Shown: positions 1 to 8,087, counted from the stretch's first letter. The stretch is DNA of 13,314 bases from CAZFER01 sp964517495 (GCA_964517495.1 CAZFER010000110.1:1-13314), one strand, 5' to 3'. The notes: generated by a model from the sequence alone, not told the origin. Numbers and translations: made by a program.

Positions 1-57
1 CTTTATGAGAAGAAGTTTACCCTAAGGGAGGCGATTGCGGCGCTGGAGGTGGGGTAG
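1..57 (+). CDS. C-terminal end of an unidentified protein (partial)
   Basis: Frame 1 is open from the window edge to a TAG stop at 55-57 and reads LYEKKFTLREAIAALEVG. Only 18 residues are visible, too few to assign a family. The short helical, Lys/Glu/Ala-rich end would fit many small regulators or enzyme tails. It runs in the same direction as the helicase gene that starts 82 bp later, so the two could be co-transcribed. The gap between them shows no clear terminator and no convincing promoter. It could also be a chance open frame. Confidence 0.4.
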   Translation, partial: LYEKKFTLREAIAALEVG

Positions 58-139
58 AAGTAAAAATGAAAAAACGACAGAAAAATGCTTTTTGATTTAA
101 ATTATGGTCTGATCGTTCTATTTTAATGGGAGAGAAATA

Positions 140-2278
140 ATGGTAAATATCATTCACGGGACGACTAAAAAACCCATTTCAAGCAAGCGATTATCTTATT
201 TTTTTTCCAAACATGTTAATTATGGAGGATTTTTATTTATCGGATATCCGGTAATTGGAACTCCTGAAGGACCGTTCCCTATAGATGCACTTTGGATATC
301 AAAAGAAAAAGGACTTATCATTTTTAACCTTGTTGAAGGGAAAGATTTGAGTAATTACCAAGAAAACCAGGATGATAGTGCGAACAAATTAGAAGCGAAA
401 CTTCGAACTCATCGATCTTTAATGGAAGGAAGGGAATTAAAAGTTCCAATCCATGTGATCACTTTTATTCCTCTTGAAGGACATGTAGAGGATAAGAAGG
501 ATGAAGATTATCCTCTTTGCAACGAAGATAATTTACAAGAATGCTTGGAAAAATTAAGCTGGGATTCTCCTGTTATTTATGAAGAATTAATTTCTGTAAT
601 ACAAGCAATTTCAACGATTCGTAAAGGGCGTAAAAAAAGAGTTGTACAAAAAGAGGATTCTAGAGGCGCTAAACTCAAAAGACTTGAAGATTCAATCGCA
701 AATTTAGACAACATACAAGGAAGAGCTGTTATTGAAACCGTCGATGGTGTTCAAAGAATTCGAGGCCTTGCTGGTTCGGGAAAAACAATTGTACTTGCAT
801 TGAAAGCGGCTTATCTCCATGCTCAGCATCCTGATTGGAAAATTGCCGTTACATTCAATACTCGTTCTCTAAAAGGCCAATTTAGACAATTTATAAATAC
901 ATTTACAATAGAACAAACCAAAGAAGAACCCAATTGGGACAATATACAAGTTATTAATGCATGGGGGGCTCCGGGAGGTGGAGAGCGTAACGGATTATAC
1001 TATCAGTTTTGCCTGATACATGGATTGGAATATTTCGATTTCAAATCTGCTCAGTCAAGTTTTGAAAGAGGGAATGAATTCGAAGGAGTATGTGATAAGG
1101 TTCTTGAGGAAGGAACTCAGTTTATGCCGGAATACGATGTTATTCTTGTGGATGAAGCACAAGATTTTCCACCCTCTTTTTTGAAACTCTGCTATGAATT
1201 TGTAAAGCAACCTAAAAGACTCGTCTATGCATATGACGAACTCCAAAACTTAAGTACTAAATCCTTACCATCTCCTGAGCAGATATTTGGTATAAAACCA
1301 GATGGGTCACCACTCGTCCTATTTGAATCTTCACAACAAGATATTATTCTTGAAATATGTTATCGTAATTCTCGACCGGTTTTGACCACTGCTCATGCTT
1401 TGGGATTTGGTATTTATCGTAATCCAGACAAACAGACAGGAACGGGATTGGTCCAAATATTCGATCACAATAAACTATGGCTTGATGTTGGGTACAAAGT
1501 TGAAAGTGGTGAATTAAAAGATGGTTCATATGTCGTTTTGAGCAGAACAGAAGATTCCAGTCCAAAATTTCTGGAAGATCATTCCGATTTGGATGATCTT
1601 ATAATGATTCATTGCTTCAAAACGAGAGAAGAGCAAGCCCGATGGGTAACAGAAGAAATCAAAAAAAATTTAAAAGAAGATGAACTCAGACCAGATGATA
1701 TTGTCGTAATTAATCCTGATCCTAGGACCACTAGAAAAGAGGTTGGAATAATTCGTAAGTTTCTTTATGAAAATGAGATTAATTCACACCTTGCTGGTAT
1801 TGATACATCACCCGATATTTTTTTCGATTCAAAAGGAGATTCAATAACATTTACGGGAGTCTATCGTGCTAAAGGTAATGAAGCAGGGATGGTTTATATT
1901 ATTAATGCGAATGATTGTTATGAATCTGTCGGAAATTTGGCCACTTTGCGAAATCAACTTTTCACTGCAATCACTCGAAGTAAAGCGTGGGTTCGTATTG
2001 TTGGAATAGGGCCAAATATAAAAAAACTGAAGGAGGAATTTGAGCGAGTAAAAGCAAACAATTTTAAATTAAAATTCATCTATCCGACAGAACGACAAAA
2101 GGAACACATGAATGTTATTCACCGCGACATGACCGAGGAAGAAAGACAACGTGTTAAAAAGGGCAAGGGAGATCTTTTATCATTACTAAAAGACTTAGAA
2201 TCTGGTAAGGTTCAACCAGAAGATTTAGGACAGGATCTTATTGGAAGATTACAGAAATTATTCGCAATGAATTCATAA
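140..2278 (+). CDS. Superfamily I (UvrD/Rep-like) helicase with N-terminal nuclease-like (NERD-type) domain
   Basis: This 712-residue protein is predicted to be an ATP-driven DNA or RNA translocase. SF1 motifs appear in order: Walker A GLAGSGKT (209-216), motif Ia near VTFNTRSL (237-244), motif II VDEAQD (337-342), motif III-like YAYDELQN (363-370), motif IV CYRN (407-410), motif V TGVYRAKGNE (572-581) and motif VI QLFTAITRSK (606-615), which supplies the arginine finger. Residues 1-160 resemble a NERD or PD-(D/E)xK fold: D49 in PIDALWI, then a hydrophobic strand ending in E66-G-K68 that could form the ExK part of the site. That assignment is tentative. The C-terminus (650-712) is charged and helical. 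The ATG at 140 follows a good ribosome site, GGGAGAG at 128-134. The stop is 2 bp before the DUF2290-like gene, so they form an operon. The DNA is AT-rich compared with smc. SF1 helicases joined to nucleases are frequent in anti-phage systems; defence is inference from architecture, and a repair role is the alternative. Confidence 0.88.
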   Translation: MVNIIHGTTKKPISSKRLSYFFSKHVNYGGFLFIGYPVIGTPEGPFPIDALWISKEKGLIIFNLVEGKDLSNYQENQDDSANKLEAKLRTHRSLMEGRELKVPIHVITFIPLEGHVEDKKDEDYPLCNEDNLQECLEKLSWDSPVIYEELISVIQAISTIRKGRKKRVVQKEDSRGAKLKRLEDSIANLDNIQGRAVIETVDGVQRIRGLAGSGKTIVLALKAAYLHAQHPDWKIAVTFNTRSLKGQFRQFINTFTIEQTKEEPNWDNIQVINAWGAPGGGERNGLYYQFCLIHGLEYFDFKSAQSSFERGNEFEGVCDKVLEEGTQFMPEYDVILVDEAQDFPPSFLKLCYEFVKQPKRLVYAYDELQNLSTKSLPSPEQIFGIKPDGSPLVLFESSQQDIILEICYRNSRPVLTTAHALGFGIYRNPDKQTGTGLVQIFDHNKLWLDVGYKVESGELKDGSYVVLSRTEDSSPKFLEDHSDLDDLIMIHCFKTREEQARWVTEEIKKNLKEDELRPDDIVVINPDPRTTRKEVGIIRKFLYENEINSHLAGIDTSPDIFFDSKGDSITFTGVYRAKGNEAGMVYIINANDCYESVGNLATLRNQLFTAITRSKAWVRIVGIGPNIKKLKEEFERVKANNFKLKFIYPTERQKEHMNVIHRDMTEEERQRVKKGKGDLLSLLKDLESGKVQPEDLGQDLIGRLQKLFAMNS

Positions 2279-2280
2279 CC

Positions 2281-2955
2281 ATGACAGACCTCAACAAAAC
2301 TTTCACGCAAATTAAAAAACTGACATCTGATTTGATCACACTCAGTTTATGTAATGCCCAAAATTTCCCAATCATTCGTAATATTCCTGGAAGATTAACT
2401 GAAGTTACTTATAGTAACGAATGTAATTTGAATGTAGTTTTGAAAAATCAAGATTATAAGGAAATTTACGATGAATTAAACCGATTGAATGCTTTCAATC
2501 TTAAAATGTTGGATGGTGCTTTAATTCAGTTAATGTATATTTTTGATGAATACAACCTAAAAAAACACCGATTGGCTTTTTTCCCATCACCCTATCTTTA
2601 TAAATTTCAAAACGATCCAGATATCTATGAACTGGATGAAATCTATGCAGATATCATTGCTAAGAATATAGTACCTTTCCCATTCAGATTTGATTTTGAT
2701 TCAAAAGACATATCCAACACAAATTTTAATCATCCCAAATCACATCTTACTCTTGGACAATACAAGAATTGCCGTATTCCAGTAACAGCACCTTTAACAC
2801 CTTATCATTTTATACATTTCATGCTAAATAATTTTTACAATACAGCCTATGAAAAATATTTCGAAAAAATTAATCAATTCGATGATTGTTTCCCTGATAC
2901 TATAATCGAATCTGAACGGGATATTATCCATGTTCAAATACCGATAAAAGGATGA
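2281..2955 (+). CDS. DUF2290-like protein of unknown function
   Basis: This 224-residue protein has no signal peptide or membrane segment. The diagnostic part is the C-terminal half: PFRFDFD (134-140), then HPKSHLTLGQYKNCRIPV (151-168), then PLTPYHFIHFMLNNFYNTAY (171-190). I recognise this block from memory as typical of Pfam DUF2290, which has no established function. The conserved His151, His155, Cys164 and Arg165 look like active-site or metal-binding candidates, which is inference. The ATG lies 2 bp after the helicase stop and no clear Shine-Dalgarno precedes it, so translation probably depends on reinitiation after the helicase. That predicts a fixed stoichiometry and a joint function. 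Composition is as AT-rich as the helicase (20 G+C in the 60 bases at 2881-2940). It could be the effector or the partner of the helicase in a defence pair. Confidence 0.75.
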   Translation: MTDLNKTFTQIKKLTSDLITLSLCNAQNFPIIRNIPGRLTEVTYSNECNLNVVLKNQDYKEIYDELNRLNAFNLKMLDGALIQLMYIFDEYNLKKHRLAFFPSPYLYKFQNDPDIYELDEIYADIIAKNIVPFPFRFDFDSKDISNTNFNHPKSHLTLGQYKNCRIPVTAPLTPYHFIHFMLNNFYNTAYEKYFEKINQFDDCFPDTIIESERDIIHVQIPIKG

Positions 2956-3031
2956 ATATCATCACCAAGCCGTTTTGCATCTCAATCCAACAAATCAATT
3001 CTTTTTTTACTACAAATATTATGCTGATATC

Positions 3032-3062
3032 AAAAAAATCCCGGAGAGGGTGGTCTCCGGGG
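3032..3062 (-). terminator. Intrinsic terminator of smc
   Basis: On the - strand an 8-bp perfect stem (CCCGGAGA/TCTCCGGG, 3040-3061) with a 6-base loop is followed by a T-run (complement of the A-run 3032-3038). This is a textbook rho-independent terminator about 100 bp past the smc stop. Just before it, 3077-3090 forms a second hairpin, GGCGC-GAAA-GCGCC, with a GNRA-type tetraloop in the smc transcript. No T-run follows on the + strand, so it should not stop transcription arriving from the DUF2290-like gene. Confidence 0.8.
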
Positions 3063-3157
3063 AAATTAGATGCACGGGCGCTTTCGCGCCAGGTTGAGAT
3101 AAAGCAGTGCTGGATTATGTGTATGGTATTAACATGGGGGTAGCCATAATTGGTTGT

Positions 3158-6100
3158 TTATACCGCAACCTCCTCTTTGTTCATCATGGAAACGGGGGTG
3201 TTGTCCTGGCCTTCCTCTTCATAGGTGGGGGCCATTGACTTTACATTGCTCTCTTTAAACTGCATGGAATATAGCGAAGAGATGCCTTCGTGAGCCATGG
3301 TGACGCCGTAAAGCGCATCGCAGATTTCCATGGTCTTTTTGTTGTGGGTGATCATGATAAATTGCGACCGGTCTAGAAAACTGCGCAGCATGGTGGTAAA
3401 GCGTCCGATGTTGCGGTCGTCCAATGGTGCATCGATTTCGTCGAGGAAACAGAAGGGGCATGGCTTGATCTCATAGATGGCAAACAGCAGGGCAATCGCC
3501 ACCAGGGCTTTTTCACCACCTGAGAGGAGCGAAAGGGATTGCAATTTCTTGCCGGGGGGCTGGACTTCGATCTCGATGCCCGATTCCATGGGATCGCCTT
3601 CAAGCAGAATGAGTTCCGCTTTACCGCCATTAAACATTCGCCGGAAGGTGCGGTGGAAGTTATCGCGCACCTGCTGAAATGTTTCAAGAAAGAGATCGAC
3701 CGTTGTGCCATGCAATTCCTTGGCGGTGGTAACTAAATCGGAGCGGGATTTTTCCAGGTCTTTTTGCTGAGTTTCCAAAAAGTCGCAGCGTTCTTTCACC
3801 TCTTCGAATTCTTCAATGGCCAATTCATTCACCACACCAAGTTGAGACAAGCGGCGGCGGTAGAATTCCACTTTTTCGTTGAGTTCCTCATCGGAGCGCT
3901 GGTCTTGTTCGCATTCGGTTTTATCTTCCAACAGGGAGTAGGAGTCATCCAGTTTCTTACGCCAGTATTCATCCTCCACTTGCAGCCGCATGCGTTCCTG
4001 ATCCAGGGAGGATTGCTCTTTACGAACCTTTTCGTATTGTTCGGCGATGCTGGATTCCTCTTCTTCGACTTTGCGTAATTCAGAACGAAGCCCCTGAGTG
4101 GTTTCTTCGAGGGAACAGACTTCTTTCCATACGGCATCCCGTTCCTCTCGCAGGCTATTGATACTGGTTTTTATGCTTTCGATGGCTTCGATGGTTTCGG
4201 CGTTGCGTTTTTCCTGCTGAGCGGCCAGTTCACGTTTTTCCACGATCCCTTTTTGCAGCTCTGAAAGATGTCGGGAAACCGTTTCCTTATCGGCGATCCA
4301 TCGTTCTCTGTCTTTTTGTTTCTCGAGTTGGGTCATGCGTTGTTCGGAATGTTGTTCCTGCATGGAGCGTCGGCGGTCGCGGGTTTGATTGATTTGATTG
4401 GTCCAATTTTCCAACTCGGCTTGGAGTTCTTCTTTGGTTTTTTCCAGTTCCGCCAGTTTTTGAACGCGGCTTTCTTCTTCCTGGCTGCCTTTTTCCAGGT
4501 TTTGGTTCAAACTTTCCAACTCGGTTGCCAGGGCTTTTTGGGATTGGGTCAGACGATGCAATCGTTGTTCAATGCGGTTTAGTTCATCTTTGGTGACTTT
4601 GAGTTTATTTTCATCATCGAGCAGGGATTGGCGCAGGGTATCTTTTTGTGCCGATTGTTTCTCAATCGCTTGGCGTAGTTCCTGGGTTTTGGTTTCCCAT
4701 TGCTGATGCTCGTTTTTAAAGCGTTCAATATCGTTTTCCAGTTGGCTGATTTCCGCTGCCCGGCTGAGAATTTGGGAGCCGGTGGAATAGCCGCCGGTTA
4801 CGCTGCCATCGCCATCGATCACATCACCTTCGCGGGTGACCACTTTGATACCGGGTTTTAAATAAGACCGTAAACTAAGCGCTTCATCGAGTGTATCTGT
4901 AATGTAGGTTTGATGAAGCAACTTTGCCATGATGTGTTGGAGATCCGGCTCACAATGGATGACATCCAATGCTTGTTTAAATGCAAGGAGTAGTTCCGGA
5001 ATGTTTGTATTATCACCATGTCCGTTTTCTGAATAGCGTGGAATAAACGTGACTCGTCCCTTTTTTTGATCGCGAAGATGTTGGACGGACTGCAGGATAG
5101 CGTCGTTATTCTCCGTCAGGATGGCTTGTAATTTCTGAGACAAAGCGGCGTCAACGGCTTTTTCGAAGCCGCTATCCACGTTGATTTTTTCGGCCAGTGT
5201 TCCAAGCAGATTGGATTGGTCTTGTTCTTTAAGGAGATAGCGCACGCCCTCATCGTAGCCGGATAATTTCTCGCGTAGTTCACATAAGGATTCCCATCGC
5301 GAGTTGGCCTGTTGCCATTGGCGTTCGAATTTTTGGAAAGCGGAGCGGGCCTCATTTTCTTCTTTTTGTAATTCCTGGAGGGTATTGTTTATATTTTGCA
5401 GATCTTGGCGGGTGTTGATAATTTGTTCTTCCAGTTGAAGGCCGGTTATATTCAATTCCTCTTTTTGGGTAAGATTGGTCTGCAAGTCACCTTCGACATG
5501 GCGCTGTTCATCCTCGACCTGCCTCATGCGATTCTGGTAAAATTCCTTATCACGTCCCCAGACGCGCTGGTGGTTTTTTAACTCGGTGATTTCCTGTTCG
5601 AGGTCAAGAAAGGCTTTTTGTCTTTTTTGATTTTCCCCTTCGACGCGTGAATATTGCTGATTGACCTGTTCCAATTCCTGGGAGAGGGTGGTGATACTGG
5701 CTTTAAGGGATTCGATATCTTTATCCAGTGTCTGGATTTGTTGCTCCGCGTTTTGAATGCGTTCCTTTTCCTCTTCACATCGTTTGCTGTCCTGTTCGCA
5801 TTCTTCCAACAGACGGGTTCGAAGTTGCAGGTATTCATTCCCCCGTTCTTTGAGGTTTTCCTGCTGCTGTTCCATCTGTTCGATTCGGGCATTGGTGGAG
5901 GCGTAAACATCCCGTTGCTTGCGATTAACTTCATCCTGTTCCTGCAACTTTTCGCTTAGAGAATGTTTGCGTGAACGGATTTCTTGCAATTGCCCTTCGT
6001 ATGTTTCAATTTGGGCGGTGATTCCCTTCAGTTTGCCAGTAAGGTCTTGAATGGATTGCTGAAGTTGTTTTCCCGAACGCATATGAAGGGTATATTCAAC

Positions 6101-6772
6101 TCGTTGAAGTTCTTTGCGGTATTTACGAGCCAATTCCGCCTGTTTGGCCTGGCGTTCCAGTGAACGTTTTTGCCGTTGCAATTCACTCAGGATATCTTGC
6201 AGGCGGGTGAGGTCGCTTTCGGTGCGATCCAGTTTTCGCAAGGCTTCATTTTTTCGGTTCAAAAAACGTGAAACCCCGGCGGCCTCTTCCAGCAATTGGC
6301 GGCGGTCGGTAGGTTTGGCGTTGACGATCATATCGACACGGCCTTGTTCCATCAGGGAATAGGCGTTGGTGCCGATGCCTGAATCGAGGAACAAGTCGGT
6401 AATATCTTTCAGACGGCATTTGGTTTTGTTGATGTAATATTCGCTTTCACCACTGCGCAGCAGACGGCGGGTGACAGAGACCTCACGGTAAGAGATAGGA
6501 AGAAACTCATCGGCGTTATCGAAAACCAAGCTTACTTCAGCGAAACCGGAGGCGGAACGGCTTACGGTGCCGTTAAAGATCATGTCTTGCATGATCTGGC
6601 CACGCAGACGCCGGGGATTTTGTTCACCCAACACCCAGCGGATGGCATCGGAGACATTGGATTTACCGCAGCCGTTTGGCCCGATAATACCCGTAACTCC
6701 CCGATCAAATTCAACTTCTGTTTTATCAGCGAATGATTTGAATCCAGAAATAAGTAATTTTCGCAGGTACAT
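3158..6772 (-). CDS. smc: Chromosome segregation protein SMC
   Basis: This is the bacterial SMC ATPase, the core of the condensin-like complex that, with ScpA and ScpB, extrudes DNA loops and organises replicated origins. All parts are present in 1204 residues, a normal family length. Walker A GPNGCGKS is at 31-38, followed by AIRWVLGEQNPRRLRG. A long coiled coil follows (about 170-500), then a hinge (about 505-665) ending in GDGSVTGGYSTGS, then the returning coiled coil (about 670-1015). The ABC signature LLSGGEKALVAIALLFAI is near 1080 and Walker B CFLDEIDAPLDD near 1105-1115. ATG at 6772 is preceded by GAGG seven bases upstream, and the MYLRKLLISGFKSFADKT start is canonical. Its own promoter lies at 7000-7028 and its terminator at 3032-3062, so it appears monocistronic. 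scpA and scpB are not in the window. Confidence 0.98.
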   Translation of the reverse strand: MYLRKLLISGFKSFADKTEVEFDRGVTGIIGPNGCGKSNVSDAIRWVLGEQNPRRLRGQIMQDMIFNGTVSRSASGFAEVSLVFDNADEFLPISYREVSVTRRLLRSGESEYYINKTKCRLKDITDLFLDSGIGTNAYSLMEQGRVDMIVNAKPTDRRQLLEEAAGVSRFLNRKNEALRKLDRTESDLTRLQDILSELQRQKRSLERQAKQAELARKYRKELQRVEYTLHMRSGKQLQQSIQDLTGKLKGITAQIETYEGQLQEIRSRKHSLSEKLQEQDEVNRKQRDVYASTNARIEQMEQQQENLKERGNEYLQLRTRLLEECEQDSKRCEEEKERIQNAEQQIQTLDKDIESLKASITTLSQELEQVNQQYSRVEGENQKRQKAFLDLEQEITELKNHQRVWGRDKEFYQNRMRQVEDEQRHVEGDLQTNLTQKEELNITGLQLEEQIINTRQDLQNINNTLQELQKEENEARSAFQKFERQWQQANSRWESLCELREKLSGYDEGVRYLLKEQDQSNLLGTLAEKINVDSGFEKAVDAALSQKLQAILTENNDAILQSVQHLRDQKKGRVTFIPRYSENGHGDNTNIPELLLAFKQALDVIHCEPDLQHIMAKLLHQTYITDTLDEALSLRSYLKPGIKVVTREGDVIDGDGSVTGGYSTGSQILSRAAEISQLENDIERFKNEHQQWETKTQELRQAIEKQSAQKDTLRQSLLDDENKLKVTKDELNRIEQRLHRLTQSQKALATELESLNQNLEKGSQEEESRVQKLAELEKTKEELQAELENWTNQINQTRDRRRSMQEQHSEQRMTQLEKQKDRERWIADKETVSRHLSELQKGIVEKRELAAQQEKRNAETIEAIESIKTSINSLREERDAVWKEVCSLEETTQGLRSELRKVEEEESSIAEQYEKVRKEQSSLDQERMRLQVEDEYWRKKLDDSYSLLEDKTECEQDQRSDEELNEKVEFYRRRLSQLGVVNELAIEEFEEVKERCDFLETQQKDLEKSRSDLVTTAKELHGTTVDLFLETFQQVRDNFHRTFRRMFNGGKAELILLEGDPMESGIEIEVQPPGKKLQSLSLLSGGEKALVAIALLFAIYEIKPCPFCFLDEIDAPLDDRNIGRFTTMLRSFLDRSQFIMITHNKKTMEICDALYGVTMAHEGISSLYSMQFKESNVKSMAPTYEEEGQDNTPVSMMNKEEVAV

Positions 6773-6832
6773 ACCCTAACCTCAACTTTCGTGCATCAAA
6801 TCTTAATACAGAGCATAACAGGCTATCCATTT

Positions 6833-6916
6833 CTCTCCCAAGATTGGGGGAGATTAAGAGGGGGTTGATTGGTTAAACCTTCAACCCTCCCCTAGCCTCT
6901 CCCAGTCTTGGGAGGG
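6833..6916. repeat. Long imperfect palindrome (intergenic repeat) in the smc leader
   Basis: The arms 6833-6868 and 6881-6916 are 36 bases each. They pair as an inverted repeat with about 28 of 36 matches, and some mismatches would be G-U in RNA. The loop of 12 bases is at 6869-6880. The G/C-block style (CTCTCCCAAGA, GGGAGG) resembles the small dispersed palindromic repeats common between bacterial genes. It lies between the smc promoter and the smc start, so it would be transcribed as a long hairpin ending about 60 nt before the start codon. A smaller hairpin, GGGTT-ATC-AACCC, follows at 6921-6933. There is no gene anywhere in 6773-7222; the rest holds the promoter, the boxes and the terminator listed separately. 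Confidence 0.7.
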
Positions 6917-6939
6917 GAATGGGTTATCAACCCGTTTAG

Positions 6940-6969
6940 CGAATTAAAAATAACAGTTATTTTAATTCG
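6940..6969. repeat. AT-rich near-perfect palindrome in the smc leader
   Basis: CGAATTAAAAATAAC at 6940-6954 mirrors GTTATTTTAATTCG at 6956-6969. There is one extra A in the left arm and almost no loop. It begins about 24 nt after the predicted smc transcription start. It may be an operator for a dimeric regulator or an RNA hairpin. No U-run follows, so it is not a normal terminator. Confidence 0.5.
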
Positions 6970-6999
6970 AACAACAGGGAAGTTATTTGAACTTGGATC

Positions 7000-7028
7000 A
7001 CTATACTTTTTTTCAGGGAGATTGTCAA
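7000..7028 (-). promoter_or_regulatory. Sigma-70-type promoter for smc
   Basis: On the - strand the -35 is TTGACA (7028-7023), a perfect match. A 17-bp spacer (7022-7006) follows, then the -10 TATAGT (7005-7000), matching 5 of 6 bases. The start of transcription would fall near 6993, giving an smc leader of about 220 nt. The closest - strand gene upstream, the sigma factor, has its own terminator, which supports an independent smc promoter. Confidence 0.75.
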
Positions 7029-7039
7029 TCAAAAAACAG

Positions 7040-7083
7040 CATAAAGTGGTATATCCACAGGTAATCCACAACATATAGTGGTA
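7040..7083. promoter_or_regulatory. Two DnaA-box-like sites framed by 12-bp direct repeats
   Basis: ATATCCACA (7051-7059) and TAATCCACA (7062-7070) each differ from the DnaA box TTATCCACA at one base and lie 11 bp apart, about one helical turn, on the same strand. They are framed by CATAAAGTGGTA (7040-7051) and CATATAGTGGTA (7072-7083), an 11 of 12 match spaced 32 bp. The array ends 12 bp upstream of the smc -35. It may be a binding site for DnaA or for another regulator. It is not enough to call a replication origin. Confidence 0.45.
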
Positions 7084-7151
7084 AATTATCTGTAATTTAA
7101 TTATTGATTTTACACTGTTTATGGTGTTTCGAACTTTTTTTTGCTCACATG

Positions 7152-7195
7152 AAAAAAACCGCTGAACCAGAATAAATAATTCCAGAGCAGCGGTT
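7152..7195 (-). terminator. Intrinsic terminator of the sigma factor gene
   Basis: On the - strand AACCGCTG (7195-7188) pairs perfectly with CAGCGGTT (7164-7157). The interior (7165-7187) can extend the stem through CCAGAAT/ATTCCAG-like pairing. The 3' arm runs into a T-run (complement of A 7152-7158). It lies 28 bp past the sigma stop codon. Confidence 0.8.
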
Positions 7196-7222
7196 GGGGA
7201 GGATAGGGTTATGTTGTGGTGC

Positions 7223-8053
7223 TTAACCGGCTTGAAGATAAGCGGTCAGGGCAGTGTTGAGTTCAGGATCACGCAACTTGGCAAGCGCTTGTGCTTGAAT
7301 CTGGCGAACGCCTTCAGCCGATAAGCCTAGTTTTCGACCGGCCTTACGCAGGCTGATGGGATCGTCATTGTTTAGCCCATAACGGCAATTGAGCACGTCC
7401 CTTTCTTTTTGGGTCAGCAGGCCTAATGCATCGGTTACTTTGTTGGTTAGTTCTTCAATCCACAAATTTTGTCTTAATGGTTCCGCTTCGTCGATTTCGA
7501 GTTTATCTTCGATGGTTTGGCCATCTTCATCCTCGACATGAATGGAGAGGGTGGTTGTACTTAAGTTATAGATATATCTGACTTTATCTTCATCCATGTT
7601 AATGGCGTCAGCGATTTCTTTGTAGGTGGGTTTATGACCATAATGTTTGATATAGCCGTATTCGAAGTTTTTGATTTTCTTAAGGATACCCACTTTATTG
7701 ATGGGAATGGTGACGGTTCGGGATTTTTGTTCGATCGCTCGTTGCATATAAAGGCGAATCCACCAGGCAGCGTAGGAGATTAACCGGCATTTTTTTTCAG
7801 GATCATAGCGGTCAATCGCTTCGATGAGGCCCAGGTTGCCTTCTTGAATCAGGTCAGTGACCGAGAGGCCCTGATTGCGGTACGATAGAGCCATTCTGAC
7901 GATAAACCGTTGATTTGCCTCGACTAATCGGTCACGGGCTTGTTGGTTGCCTTTGCGGACTTGCCGCAGAAGATTGCTTTCTTCTTCCGGTTTAAGCGGT
8001 TTATGTTGAATGCCTTTGAGTTGTCTTTTTGCAGAGACTCCATCGTAACACAT
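7223..8053 (-). CDS. Sigma-70 family RNA polymerase sigma factor (RpoD/RpoS-like)
   Basis: This protein directs core RNA polymerase to promoters. It has 276 residues without the acidic region 1.1 of primary sigma factors, so it is probably an alternative (group 2 or 3) factor. Region 1.2/2.1 covers about 20-60. Region 2.2 is DLIQEGNLGLIEAIDRYDP (67-85). Regions 2.3-2.4, for melting and -10 recognition, include SYAAWWIRLYMQRAI (93-107) and SRTVTIP (111-117). Region 3 is about 118-180, with an acidic DEDGQTIEDKLEIDEAE stretch (175-191). Region 4.2 is a helix-turn-helix, SLRKAGRKLGLSAEGVRQIQ (234-253), for -35 binding. ATG at 8053 follows GGGGAGG with a 7-base gap, which decides the start. It has its own terminator (7152-7195). 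No anti-sigma factor gene is adjacent. RpoH-type or RpoS-type identity cannot be separated by eye. Confidence 0.93.
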   Translation of the reverse strand: MCYDGVSAKRQLKGIQHKPLKPEEESNLLRQVRKGNQQARDRLVEANQRFIVRMALSYRNQGLSVTDLIQEGNLGLIEAIDRYDPEKKCRLISYAAWWIRLYMQRAIEQKSRTVTIPINKVGILKKIKNFEYGYIKHYGHKPTYKEIADAINMDEDKVRYIYNLSTTTLSIHVEDEDGQTIEDKLEIDEAEPLRQNLWIEELTNKVTDALGLLTQKERDVLNCRYGLNNDDPISLRKAGRKLGLSAEGVRQIQAQALAKLRDPELNTALTAYLQAG

Positions 8054-8087
8054 TTTAAGCCTCCCCAGGCTTCGTCATTAACATCGC

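Noticed and set aside
2952..3143. A 63-codon open frame overlapping the end of the DUF2290-like gene by ATGA
   Set aside because: The overlap looks like an operon junction, but no ribosome site stands out. The frame runs through the smc terminator hairpin and 3' region, and the product has no recognisable pattern. A third cassette gene is unlikely.
3255..6779. Numerous open frames of 60-118 codons on both strands within smc
   Set aside because: They are shadows of the long smc coding frame in other frames. They show no ribosome sites, and their low-complexity products simply reflect the coiled-coil codons.
6892..7074. A 60-codon - strand open frame upstream of smc
   Set aside because: It spans the smc promoter, the AT palindrome and part of the dispersed repeat, with no ribosome site and no family resemblance.
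7021..7130. Chromosomal origin of replication near the DnaA-like boxes
   Set aside because: There are only two imperfect boxes, no dnaA or dnaN nearby, and a clear smc promoter that explains the location better.
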